From contig CAXIVR010000004.1 in the NCBI GenBank assembly GCA_964035755.1, positions 122,508,132-122,572,131 on the forward strand: a stretch of 64,000 nucleotides of DNA, read 5' to 3'. The translations under genes and the position numbers were made by a program. This DNA is from Teleogryllus oceanicus. Taxonomy: Eukaryota > Arthropoda > Insecta > Orthoptera > Gryllidae. Below are positions 47,781 through 58,130 of this stretch, piece after piece (positions within the stretch are counted from its first letter, which is position 1; each line of letters starts with the position of its first letter). Below the pieces are notes generated by a model. It ran no database searches. It saw nothing but the letters and a program-made list of their open reading frames with translations, and was not told where the DNA came from.

Positions 47781-49645
47781 GAGACAGAGAGGTCACGAAA
47801 GAAGAGGAGAGACAGAGAAAGATATACGTTGTCACTTTATTCAACAACAAATCAGCAGAATAATTATTATTCTAAATTAACATAATTTTGTAGAATGTCA
47901 CTACGTAACCAAACTGTATCTTTTAATTTTATTCTGATTTACCCACCCTTTGAACAACGAATTACAATAATGCATTTGATGTTTTTGAAAAATGTTTAAA
48001 AGCGATCAAGGGTTTTGGATCAGTAGAGGTCCACGAGTTATTATATTATTATAATAACTCAAATATCGAATTTCAGGCATAAAACACCATTACCACTCGA
48101 CACCAACATAGTAAAACGTGCGTTGGCCGAACAACGTAATATCAAAAACAAGTGACAAAATATTGCAATATAAATAATGGGATTCAAACTTAAAATCGAT
48201 GCCAAATACATTTCTCCTTTTGATATATTATTTTTCTACAAAATATATGTTTCAAACAGCTGTACATAAATACGCTCTCATTTGAAAACATTAATGACAT
48301 ATTATAAAATGAAATGAGTAGTTACCAGTCAAAGTCGCTGTTACAACAACAGCATTTATTGAATCATTGATGCTTTACTCGAAAGAAATAGCACCAAAAC
48401 TACCTCTCAATAGTTAATTATTAAATGTCGGTCACGAAACATTCCATGCAAGTATACGATTTGTCATAACACAGACTTTTGGAACAGTTCCATGCGTGTA
48501 GTCTCTATATGCGTATCAGGAGTCCATGTGTATGGCAGATCCATATGGTACCCATGTGTAAGGAAAGTGTCTCTGCTGTGAGCCGAATCACAGCATCCTA
48601 TTAAACAAGTGCATCTATACTGGTAGCAACTAGATCACTGGGAAACAAGTGAAGGAAACAACCCTTTCATCATATATCACGATTGTGCTGAATACGCAAT
48701 TTACGATTTCAACCTGCAGCTCGAGCTACCAACAAAATTTCTGTCGCAAGCACTTTCAGCAGCTAGGTGCCACTGCGGAGACACATCACTGGTGCGATAT
48801 AATTAAAGACACATGCAAGTAGACATACGTCTGATTAAATGTTGTTATTGCAAAAGAAATAATATCTCTACATAAAACAAATATTCATTTTATGCAAAAA
48901 ATGTGCGTATTCAAATCTCAAATTCAAACGAATGGTTCTGCAGTTACCAATATCACACAAAAACACTCACTAAAAATGTTATGACAGTGTGTGTGTGTGA
49001 AGGAACATCAAACATTTCTACACTGTCCAATTTCCTTTTAAATTCCCTTATAGTACACACGCAGTATAAAACAGGAAAATGAGTGGACGTGTAGGCAAAC
49101 AAACGAGCATGTTCAGGTCGGAAATGTGTTGCCTTTTAATGAGTGAGCAAGCAGCCAGCATGTGGAAAAAAGGCGAGAGCCATAGTGCGTGCACGCATCC
49201 TTCTTTCAACACGCAAAGGGACAATATAACGATCGAGATAGCGCCACTGCTCCGTGGGTAAAAATCATTTTTCTTTTTTTCTAAGTAGAAAAATTAGGTT
49301 TGTTTTTGCCTTCCATTGCTCAGTACGTTTGTCACAATTTGGAAAGTGGGTGACAACGACAAATGAAACTGTCACCAGAAACTTTCGATTACTATGCTTC
49401 CTGAGTATCGATTTACGTATAGTTATGTTCGGAGAAAAACACATCCAATGCAAGGTCTAAGAAGGTATGAACTTTAAAAACTATGTTAGTTACAATAACA
49501 TTTCCCGCAAACTCTGCGATAACTCCACGAGAAAGAAGAAACTTGAAACGCATTTAAAATAGATCAACAACAAACTGTGTGACGATGTAGTTGGAACTTG
49601 TTCACTGAAATTTCCAGAAGGACTAATTCATTACCTATTCCAAGC
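47781..49645. other. AT-rich interval
   Basis: Mostly AT-rich. 48,440-48,800 is balanced in composition and could be unique or old repeat sequence. A small (TG)n lies near 48,988-48,998. No gene is recognised. Confidence 0.4.
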
Positions 49646-49990
49646 AGGAGCAGCGCCAGGAACCTTGAGCGTCGAATCCGCGCGAAGGCGGAGGAGCGCG
49701 TGGCACCTCGCGATCGGATCTCGCGAGAGCTCGGGCCGAGCAAGGGCTTTCGCGTCGGACGAAAGCGGAGGCGGCTCCTTGCGCGCGCGGAGGACGGCAG
49801 AGGCAGAGGTGGAACGCGAGGAAAAGAACGAGCAATGATGAGAGTGATGCGAGAAGGGGAAAGGTTAAAGGGAGAGACAAGTAGTTAAGTGGTATGAAGG
49901 AAAACAAATAGAGGAGATAAGGAAATGTAGGCAAAAGGAAAGTTGTAATGGCCAGCGAAAACAAGTACACAGCCAACTACACGACAAGCT
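49646..49990. other. Small CpG island with purine-rich shoulder
   Basis: CG-rich at 49,660-49,800, then A/G-rich plus strand to 49,960. No coding signature. Confidence 0.45.
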
Positions 49991-50179
49991 AAGTAGAGGA
50001 GCATCTGAATGGAGGTGGTGGGAGGAATGAAGTCAACAAAATGGCAAATGTGAAGCCGAGGACGCACGGAAGAGGAGGAAGAGAGAGGTGTGAGGACGTG
50101 AGCACCGGATGGCGTCAGAGATGAAACGACGAGCCTCATCAGAATTCCGACCACAAATGAAACGCAAGAGCCCCCTTCG

Positions 50180-50890
50180 TACCGATCGGCATGTAGCTGC
50201 GAATCACGCGGCAAAACTGCGCAAGAAATCCGACTGATTAGCCAAGTGGAGGGCTTCCAGCGTCAGCGCTGAGCGGTGGGCCCTGGCTACGCCACAGCCG
50301 GCGCCTCTTAATGGATTCCTCCGAGTCCTCTAATCTCCCAGATGCCTCCTCGCAGCCCTCCATGTACCCAATGCATCCGCCTCTCTCCCAACCAGACGAA
50401 CAGTCTGGCCATCAAAGCTGTTCCCCCCGACCCTACCTCACGCATTCTACCACATCGACAACTGGTCTTCCGGCCCTTGACGGAGCCTGTTTCAATCCAC
50501 CTCCGCGCGACCTCAGCCGCGCGCCGCCCCGCGCTCCAACAGCTAACAAGGCAAAAGTTGCCTGCAGACGACTCAAAGACGGGCGCCCGGGAGACGGGGC
50601 GGTGCGTCGGCGCGGGCTCAGGGCTCAGGGCGGTGAGCGGAGGGCGGAGGTACGACATACGGCCCACCGCCGTCGCCTGCGCCGACTGCGTTGGCGGAGA
50701 TCCACGAGAGGGGCGACACAGACTCCGGCGAGCGCCGGACGCAGTGCGAGAAATCACCAATTTCCTGGAACTGATGCGAGCAACCGGTGCTAAGTGCACG
50801 CGAGGAAGCGGTGCCATGTGCAAGGACACAAATTGTCGACGGGGATTGTGTCAACAAGGGGACGCCAATGTTGCAACGAGGAAGATCTAG
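50180..50890. other. GC-rich island
   Basis: GC-rich block. A frame starting ATGGATTCC at 50,311 gives a Ser/Pro-rich start that looks superficially protein-like, but it becomes Arg-rich composition-driven sequence after about 90 codons. Other frames are open too. It is not called a gene. Confidence 0.45.
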
Positions 50891-52095
50891 TACATATCGC
50901 AAGCGATCCTTTTATTCGGACTGAATAAACACAGCATTAGGGTGCCAGTCATTTGTTCGTTGTTCACTCGAACTGTCTCTTCTTATTGTTTGTGACATCG
51001 TGAATTAGCTTCCTCTATTGGTTTATTTCGGACACGCTTTACGCTATTTGCCCATTAGAGGCTGGCAGTGCTGACTTCATTGTGCCTCCTGAAACATTCT
51101 TATTTCCCAGTCTACCATTCTGAGCACAATATCCTTTTACAGGAACTGTTTTCCTCACAACATGCTCAAAATCACAAACATACGAACGTCTAACTATTCC
51201 AAAAATGGAAAGATCGACACAACGCGAAAAGGAATGATCAGCAGTCTTAGTCGAGTTTGCAAAGTCACGGTAGTCCGAATGAAACATGAGTCACGTATGC
51301 AAAACGAGACTTCTAAAATTAGGTCGTAAGAAAGCTCCTGATTCGATAATCGCCTCCCAGTTGATCAAACATCGATTAGCCCTGTGCTCGACGAATAAAC
51401 ATTTTGACACATGAAGCCTCTGAACTACCTCAACCGGAGGCATGTGTAAAGGGCTTTTGATAAGAAAAATAACGTCAGTAATAATACAATAAGGGTTCAA
51501 GTGAAAAACTTCTAAGCGAATATAAAATATCCCATTCACTCGCAGCATACAACGGGGATAAAACAGAACAGAAATCGTTGATGTTCGCATACTCGTGCGC
51601 AAACGCGGAAATTATATTATCTGGTACAAAAATACATCTGTTCAAAGTCGTAATTTTCGATTAGTAAAGTTCTAACATAACCAATTATAGAGCTTCATAA
51701 TAAAGAGGTCAGTTTAATCAACCAGGTTGAACGATTAGATTTTGTACTAATTTGAAATATTTCCTTCAGAGAATTTTCTATCTTGCATTAATCAACTGTA
51801 GTAATATAAAACAAGTACTGTGCGGCAAAAACTTGTAAACAAAGTTAGAGAAGACGTAGAAAGAAAAGAAAATAAAGCGTTGGGAGAAAAGGCTGAAAGA
51901 TAGTTCCCAACAACATATTGCATACAGCCATATTGCATACAGTCAAATCGCAAATCGAACGGATTATAAGATATTGACAAGATCGTTGGATGCGACACAG
52001 TAACACAAGATAACAGGAGAACGATGTGAGATGATGACGGGACATCGATAGCACTAACAGGAGGGGGAGGGGCAATTAGTGGCGGCGAAGACGAC
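50891..52095. other. AT-rich interval
   Basis: AT-rich with a short direct repeat (CATATTGCATACAG twice, about 51,913-51,942). Nothing else is recognised. Confidence 0.45.
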
Positions 52096-52560
52096 AGGGC
52101 CAAGAGCAATCTCTATTATTCTAGCAGCAGCTCCGGGGGCGTACGAGCTCCGTGATACTGCGGCGCGACCCGCGTCTCGCACACGCCACGGCACGAGAGT
52201 ACTTAGCGCGCTTAATGTCGTTTGCGAGACTGGCTCACGACGCAACTAACTACCTTGACGGGGAGACGCGCATAACAAATCTTTCTGCGCCAGCAGCGTT
52301 GTATGCCCGGGTACGCTCTCCGTTCCCTTTACGGCAACGTCCCTGCGCTAAGGAGAAGTGTAGGAGGAACTACTGTTTCACGATGCACTATGTGCTGCGA
52401 TTACCGTCATACGACGCAGAGTTGCACCGTAAGCCGTGAATATTTAAACAAATAACAGTTGCACGTGGCGAAGGCTCATGAGCGAAGAGCAGTGAAGCGC
52501 CGGCGCGGCGGTTATCCCTGTCATTACACGCGTGCAGCATTGCATTATCAAACAGACGCC
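52096..52560. other. Moderate GC island
   Basis: GC-moderate block with dispersed CG. No coding or RNA feature recognised. Confidence 0.4.
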
Positions 52561-53190
52561 GCTATAACGGAATCAAATTATTATTTTTTTATTTTAATGA
52601 AAGCACATAATTCATACGCGATTTTTATGCCTCCCTGCGCCTATTTAAATATATTTTAATTAGAAATTTTAATGTTAATAGATAGTGATTTTCATAAATG
52701 GTAATGAAAATGCTAAAAGCACAGAGGCTGCATTTGGAACGATGTGATGCCAGCCAGGACGTACGTGAAATTTATAAATTATTTTAAGAGCTGGTAATAA
52801 ATATTAAAGGGTAGAGGTTGTCCTATTGACCGGTATATTGGGAATGACAACCCACGAGAAATTTTGAAAATGCATATTCATTCTTTTATTGATTATGACG
52901 GTACATTCAAACTCCGGCAATGTCAATGTGATAATGTTCGCCAGAAATCTCTGAGACACCAAAGACAAAAAATTGGGTATCAGTTTTGTGGGGACTTTAA
53001 AATCAGATATACATGTAACAACCTAAAAATACTAGTTCGTTAACAGATTCTGCAGCATTAACGGAACATACGACGAACTTTCACTGATCACGAAATAAAT
53101 CACATCGTCTGTATCTCAATGAAATCCAGCTTCCAGAGGCAAGATCTGTAGCGCTCAAAAGGGAACAGCAAGATTGCTTGTCGAGCCCCC
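52561..53190. other. AT-rich interval
   Basis: AT-rich DNA with nothing recognised. Confidence 0.45.
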
Positions 53191-54180
53191 AGAGCAGAGC
53201 GACGGGGAAGGCAGAAATGTGGGATATAGCACAAAAGTAGAAGCAACACAACGGAACGCCTTCAACCGCTAGCGGCCTCCTCGCACAACCGCCACCCCCG
53301 TTTCCGTTCCGCCACGTAGTGTCTGCCGCCGCCTCGGCAGCTGCCGTCGTCTCGCGTCGAACTCGTTCTTGTCGCCGCGGGCGGCGACAACGCGGTCGGA
53401 GGAGGGGCGGCGGCAACGGCGCGGGGGAGGAGAACGAAGAGGGTGGGAAACGCGCGCTCGGGTTCACGCAATCTGCGGAACGGAGCGGAGCGATGAAGGC
53501 CCGCAAGACAAGCGGCATTGACAGCAGCGGCGCGGGGGCGGCGCAGCGCGACGCGACGGCTCGTCCGGTGGTAGCGGCAAAACGGTTGCGGCGACGGAGA
53601 TGGCGGCGGCGGGTGGAGGGCGGGCGGGTGCGGCGGCCGCGGAGGTGTGTGCACGCGCGGAGAAGTATGACGACGGTGACCCCGGGACCCCGCTCACTCC
53701 CAGCATCTCAGGGCTTTGATCTGGCCGCCGCTGACGAAGTCTGGGAGAGGAGGGGTGGCGCGGGCAGAGTGAGTAGAATGGGCGTGCAGACGGTGAGTGG
53801 AGCCGGTGGGTGGCCGGGGTGGGGAGTGGGCGGGCGAGCGGTTTGAGCGGGCGGAGGAGTTCGCGGAGGGGACGGGAGATGGGCGGATAGAGTAAGAGTG
53901 GGAGGGCGGAGGGCGGGCGATGGGCGGTTGGGTAGGTGGGTGGGGAGGTGTGTGCACGCGCGGGAGCAGCTATGACGACGGTGACACCCGCACCGGCGAC
54001 TGCCAGAGCAAAGTGACGGCATCGAAGCGGCGAACGGCTGCGCCTGCCTGCCTGTCGCGGCGCCTGCTGGAAGGCTGCCTGGCGGCGGGCGCACGGCGCC
54101 TGTTCACGAGCAGACAACGAGGGGCGGCGCGGCGCTTCCATTTGCTCCCGCAACGAGGTGTCGCCTCGCACAGCTGTTTT
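53190..54180. other. Large CpG-rich island with internal duplication
   Basis: About 1 kb of dense CG, among the longest islands here. It contains AGATGGCGGCGGCGG (53,598-53,612, YY1/Pho-type core), a G-rich GGGCGG/GTGGG tract at 53,790-53,945, and a duplicated 46-50-bp block (listed). A donor-like GACG|GTGAGT lies at 53,793. All long frames are compositional. Confidence 0.6.
53641..53990 (+). repeat. Direct duplication of a 46-50-bp GC-rich block
   Basis: GGAGGTGTGTGCACGCGCGG followed by a near-identical TATGACGACGGTGAC segment occurs at 53,641-53,686 and again at 53,944-53,990, with only small indels between copies. The 260 bp between them is the G-rich GGGCGG tract. It may be an unequal-exchange duplication. 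Confidence 0.85.
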
Positions 54181-54420
54181 TAGTCGCAATGTGTTCGCTC
54201 TGGCAGCCTACGGCACTCCCTTCTCCCTCAATATCCATAATAAATCCATTCAAACTGGAGAATTCTATTCTTCATGTCATTTTACCACACTGTTATTTAC
54301 ATGCCTGAATAATCTAAGAAAAATTTAAAAAAGCAACGAGGAGGAAAATTGGGAAAATTAATCGATTTGGCACTGCTTTAAAAAAGAAGTATATCATTCA
54401 ACAAAAAAAGCAAAATCGTT
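54181..54420. other. AT-rich spacer upstream of the LINE
   Basis: AT-rich. It ends with CAAAATCGTT (54,411-54,420), which recurs right after the LINE tail. Confidence 0.5.
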
Positions 54421-54774
54421 AAACAAAGTTATTAATCAAGGGGTCGAAAACGTAATGACATACAATGCGTGTGTACATTCATAGCAGTAAATTGGCCTTT
54501 AAGAATAATAACATGTGGAATAGAATTAAACAATTATATTATGTGGTATTATTGATTGCAAATAAGAATAATGAGGCATAGTATTAAAGCGAAGAAAAGG
54601 GGAGTCGCTCACAGGTAGTCGTCGCGTGCGGACGCCTTTCTCTTCGCTCCGAGAAGTGAAAGGCCATGGTGTGGACCTCGCTTTGTACCGAGCGCGTGTT
54701 GGCGCGTGGGCTGCGCGCATCCGCCCTGGCCGGGCGATTTCAGCGCATGCGGAATCTCCTTGCTTGATAGGCGG

Positions 54775-54850
54775 TGGTGTTACGCTACTATGTGCAGCTG
54801 TTTTGGCCACCCTCCTTGTGATAGGAGGTGTGGAGCAAAACCCTGGTCCG
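54775..54850 (+). pseudogene. 2A-like ribosome-skipping motif after a hydrophobic segment
   Basis: Frame 2 encodes a Leu/Val/Ala-rich stretch followed by GVEQNPGP (54,827-54,850). The 2A consensus is D-V/I-E-x-N-P-G-P, and such peptides make the ribosome skip the Gly-Pro bond. They are known at the N-termini of several CR1- and L2-related LINE ORF1s. Here Asp is replaced by Gly, one GAT-to-GGT change away, which would be expected to weaken or abolish skipping. Downstream in this frame a stop occurs at 54,893, while the plausible continuation lies in other frames. Confidence 0.75.
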
Positions 54851-54851
54851 C

Positions 54852-55010
54852 TGTACAGGCTGCTGCAACGACATGCTCCAAGTGCGAAAGGGTGACCGGA
54901 GAATACGCAGATTGGAAGCAGATCTGGCTCAGGCTCATGCATACATTGGAGAACTGACTCTTAAGATCAAGGAGCTGGAAAATGTTATAGAAGGTATGAA
55001 GTGCGGGATG
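54852..55010 (+). pseudogene. ORF1 Cys-containing and coiled-coil segment
   Basis: Frame 3 from 54,852 begins with a C-x-x-C-C pattern, then a highly charged helix with Leu/Ile spacing (RRIRRLEADLAQ ... KIKELENVIEGM), a predicted coiled coil for ORF1 self-association. An overlapping frame reads CSKCE at 54,874-54,888, so the exact ancestral frame just after the 2A motif is uncertain. Confidence 0.55.
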
Positions 55011-55063
55011 CCCTGCGTGAGGAAGAGGCGAAAATGTGCAGTCGAATGCAAGTGTATCTTCTC

Positions 55064-55550
55064 AGTCAGTTGCTCCGTATACCGGAAAAGTTAAAGTGAT
55101 AGGCGACTCCATGTTGCGGCACAGCGGCAGGGTGGTAAAGAAAAAGGAGCAGATGTTTCTTTTCCCCTGGAATTGATATCGAGCAAATGGCCTCCGTAGT
55201 GAAGAAAGCCGATGAAAACGAGGAAATAGAAGCGGTACTCGTTCATGTAGGCACAAACGCGCGAAACGGCAACCCGTGTTCGTCACAATTAATCAATATG
55301 TTGAACTTGGACAGGCCATCAAGGCTAAATACAAAAATGCCAAGGTGATCGTTTCGGGATTATGCGCCGAAATGATGTGCACATAAGTAAAACACGGGAT
55401 CTAAATCGAGGTTTACTGTGGGCATGTGAAGTTTCGTGGCCTTTTGTGGACCCTAACTATTGGCTCGGGCAGGATGACTTAGGCCGGGACGGGCTTCATT
55501 TGAACTCAAAAGGTGCGTGGAAGTTGGGGTGTTTGCATGACCAGGTATTG
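55064..55550 (+). pseudogene. SGNH-type esterase domain of ORF1
   Basis: Three SGNH-hydrolase blocks lie in order: KVIGDSMLRH (Ser block; GGCGACTCC at 55,102-55,110), VLVHVGTNA (Gly-x-Asn block; 55,250-55,258) and GRDGLHLNSKG (Asp-x-x-His block; Asp 55,488-55,490, His 55,497-55,499), with a VIVSGI strand between at about 55,339-55,360. Ser, Asn, Asp and His are all intact, but the three blocks sit in frames 1, 2 and 3. Esterase domains of this type are known in CR1-like ORF1 proteins, and their substrate is unresolved. Confidence 0.8.
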
Positions 55551-55670
55551 AACAAATGCCTGCATAAAAGTGACAACCGGGCGGAGATGTGTTCGTGACG
55601 CTACAGGCAAATTGATTGCGGAAGGGATGTGAGCGTGTGGTGGCAGCTATGCGTGGGGGAGATGGCGGCT

Positions 55671-56006
55671 GCGCGGGAGGAGTCGACTGCTGCGCGGGAG
55701 GAGGCGACTGCTGCGCGGGGGGAGGCGACTGCTGCGCGGGAGGAGTAGACTGCTGCGCGGGAGGAGTCGACTGCTGCGCGGGAGGAGTCGACTGCTGCGG
55801 GGGAGGACCCGACTGCTGCGCGGGAGGAGTCGACTGCTGCGCGGAGGAGTCGACTGCTGCGCGGGAGGAGTCGACTGCTGCGCGGGAGGAGTCGACTGCT
55901 GCGCGGGGGGGTCGACTGCTGCGCGGGAGGAGACGACTGCTGCGCGGGAGGAGACGACTGCTGCGCGGGAGGAGACGACTGCTGCGCGGGAGGAGACGAC
56001 TGCTCG
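55671..56006 (+). repeat. 21-bp minisatellite, 16 copies, coding for a heptapeptide repeat
   Basis: Unit GCGGGAGGAGTCGACTGCTGC repeats about 16 times between the esterase and endonuclease. In frame 3, continuing from an ATG at 55,662-55,664 (context GAGATGG), it reads MAAAREESTAAREEATAA. The seven-residue unit is REESTAA with variants REEATAA, RGEATAA, GEDPTAA and REETTAA. Two one-base deletions, in the eighth and eleventh copies, shift the heptad to the other frames, and copy 4 has a TAG (55,746-55,748). Variation is mostly at the Ser/Ala/Thr codon. The Arg-Glu-Glu...Ala-Ala pattern favours a helix. The opposite-strand Pro/Gln/Ser repeat frames are shadows. Confidence 0.92.
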
Positions 56007-56069
56007 GGGACGCAGGCACCTGAACAGGACGCACGAGTCCCAAACTCGGACTTGCAGGTGAGGAGAGGT

Positions 56070-56852
56070 TTCATTAGATTGTTGCAGGTGAACTGTCGTA
56101 GCATCGTAAATAAAGTAACGGAATTTTGGAATGTAATTGAGGCTTGTGATCCTGATATCGTGATAGGTACAGAATCTTGGCTCTCGGATGCGGTAGCAAA
56201 TGCGGAAATTTTTCGGTCTGATTATTTTACGTTTAGGAGAGATCGCGGAACTAGAGGCGGCGGAGTATTCATTTGTGTGAAAAACACCTTAAATGTCGTA
56301 TCAAATTGGGTCGATAATGTTTTTGAAATGACGGGGTTGGAAATTTACTGTTCAGGAAATAACTTAGATATAATTGCTTGCTATCGTCCACCGGCTAGCA
56401 ATTACGAAATATTAGGCGCGATACACGAAAGAACAAAAAATATACGTAGCCATCCCGTTGTTATTGCCGGAGATTTAAATCTTCCAGACACAATTTGGAA
56501 AGGGTGCGTATGCGATGGACACGTGCAGAATCTTGTCAATAGACTGGTCTGGGACAACGGATTAGCGCAGGTAGTAGACCAGCCGACTCGCCAGGACGCG
56601 CTTCTAGATATTTGCCTTGTTAGACCAAAGGACTTATTCTTATCGTGCGACGTCATGGAAGGCATAAGTGACCATAAAGCAGTTCTTGTCGACTTAGACT
56701 TAAGTATTTTAAGGAAAAGTACTAACACCGGGTTCCTAGTGCGGCAATACAAGAAAACCAATGTAGTAGGCCTTCAAAATTACTTAAGGGAGCAGTACGA
56801 TGAGTTTCTTAGAACGGGTGGGGGAATAGAAGAAATATGGCAAGAATTTTAA
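56070..56852 (+). pseudogene. ORF2 apurinic-endonuclease domain
   Basis: An uninterrupted frame of about 260 codons (phase starting 56,052) ends at TAA 56,850-56,852. APE-type endonuclease residues are all present, numbering from 56,052: Asn14 (LLQVNCRS), Glu41 (GTESWL), the GGGVFICVK strand at 69-77, Tyr111 (CYRPP), Asp141/Asn143 (AGDLNLPDTIW), Asp186 and Asp207/His208 (GISDHKAV). This enzyme nicks the genomic target to prime reverse transcription. The stop at 56,850 cuts it off from the reverse transcriptase, so ORF2 is broken here. The frame has no credible ATG, so the true ORF2 start lies upstream, probably at or before the heptad repeat. Confidence 0.9.
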
Positions 56853-57300
56853 AAAAATCTTGAAATGCCGTGCTGACATTTGTTCCATGTAAATTGTTAA
56901 AAAAAATCCCGACTCATAATATTATAATGCAAAGATTAGACTATGAAAAGAAAAACCAAGAAAAGGCGTTTAGTAACAGGCACATTAGTGGCAACTACAT
57001 GGCATTATTTCGAAGTTATTCAAAAGCGTTAGAGAAGGAAAAGAAAATCGCGGAGGAACGTCATTTAAAATATATCCTTAATGCGGATGGCAATAATTGG
57101 TCGGAATTTTTAAGTATGTTCATAGAAGGAAGGAAACAAAGACGAAATTCCAGTTGTTCGTGTTAATAATTTGCCAATAACTGACGACAGAGAAAAAACA
57201 AACGCTTTAATGCATATTTGCTTCGGTTTTTAAGCAGAAAACTGACTGTACACAGATACCAACGTTATCAGATAGAAATCTATTTCAGGTCGACGTAAGT
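56853..57300 (+). pseudogene. ORF2 linker between endonuclease and reverse transcriptase
   Basis: Frame 2 carries a Lys/Glu-rich helical stretch to a TAA at 57,164-57,166 (RLDYEKKNQEKAFSN ... GNNWSEFLSMF). The next part is readable in other frames up to VSTLRKRIKLMKSGKSRGPD. At least two frame changes. This is the usual position of the linker in CR1/Jockey-type ORF2. Confidence 0.65.
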
Positions 57301-58130
57301 ACTCTACGGAAAAGAATAAAATTAATGAAAAGCGGAAAATCTCGAGGCCCAGATTCTATTTCCACGGACATTATTAAATTAGGTGGAGAGGCTATTCTAC
57401 CGTACCTAATTAGGTTATTTAATATTTCTATCAATAATGCTTGCGTACCGGAAGATTGGAAGTTAGCACTCGTAGTACCTGTTTTTAAAAGTGGCGATAA
57501 AACGGCACTAAGTAACTATAGGCCGATAAGTCTCACGTCAGTCGTATGCAAACTCATGGAACAACTAATTACTAACTACATCCGAAAGAATGGGAGGGCA
57601 AGGAATGGCTTTATCAGGGTCAGCACGGCTTCCCAAACGGGTTCTCCTGAGAGTCCCGCTTGTCTCACTTCTACAAGATCTAACGACGAAATTGATAAAG
57701 GTGGAAGGGTAGACGCAATAGTAATAGATTTTGCTAAAGCTTTTGATGTTGTTCCTCACGATCGTCTTGTAAATAAATTAATAGATTCGTATGACACTAG
57801 GGTGGTGGCTTGGGTAAACGAACTATTACGTGATAGGAAACAACAGGTTCGAATCGGAAGACATCTATCAACTCCGCAAGTGTTACGTCAGGGAAATTTC
57901 CCCAAGGAAGTGTCATTGGGCCTCTCATGTTTCTCGCCTTCGTGAATGACTTGCCAAAAATTTAGCTTCAAACGTAAGACTCTTTGCTGATGACGTATCA
58001 TCTATCGGGTTATCGAATCAGAGGAGGACGTGAATATTTTGCAGCGAGACACAGACAAATTACACTCCTGGGCAAAAAAAAATGGCATGGAAATAACAGT
58101 TCAAAAGTAAAGCCATCACTTTGGTAGGGG
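57301..58130 (+). pseudogene. ORF2 reverse-transcriptase domain
   Basis: Reverse-transcriptase motifs occur in order: KSGKSRGPDSIS, then KLALVVPVFKSGDKTA and SNYRPISLTS (frame 1 from 57,325), a QGQHGF block near 57,610-57,645 in another frame with two stops after it, motif A with VIDFAKAFDVVPHD (Asp codon 57,727-57,729, frame 1), motif B PQGSVIGPLMF (57,900 onward, frame 3) and motif C RLFADDVSS (Phe-Ala-Asp-Asp, 57,983-57,994, frame 2). The catalytic aspartates are intact, but the palm spans three frames, so the enzyme cannot be made from this copy. Motifs fit the CR1/L2/Jockey group. Confidence 0.9.

Larger units (their letters stand above)
54575..55598 (+). pseudogene. LINE ORF1 remnant (2A-like leader, coiled coil, esterase)
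   Basis: The coding signal moves through several frames. Frame 2 (open from 54,575) carries a hydrophobic leader and the 2A-like motif to 54,850. Frame 3 from about 54,852 carries a Cys-rich start and a charged heptad-like helix to about 55,000. Frame 1 at about 55,064-55,160 starts the esterase with its GDS motif, frame 2 at 55,166-55,310 has the GTN block, and frames 1 and 3 then carry the rest to the TGA at 55,596-55,598. No ATG lies upstream of the 2A motif in its own frame. An ATG with a strong GCCATGG context at 54,666 is in another frame, consistent with an indel. ORF1 proteins of such LINEs act in RNP formation and possibly membrane or lipid contact through the esterase. Confidence 0.75.

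Noticed and set aside
47102..47863. 253-codon plus-strand open frame starting with ATG
   Set aside because: Begins in AT-rich DNA but most of its length is a CpG island open in several phases. No recognisable domain or codon pattern.
50311..50793. 160-codon frame with Ser/Pro-rich start resembling a transcription-factor N-terminus
   Set aside because: No known motif; it degenerates into Arg-rich composition-driven sequence and competing frames are open. It could be reconsidered with cDNA evidence.
55453..56104. Minus-strand Pro/Gln/Ser repeat frames
   Set aside because: Antisense shadow of the LINE minisatellite. The plus-strand heptad frame lies between ORF1 and ORF2 in the element's orientation.
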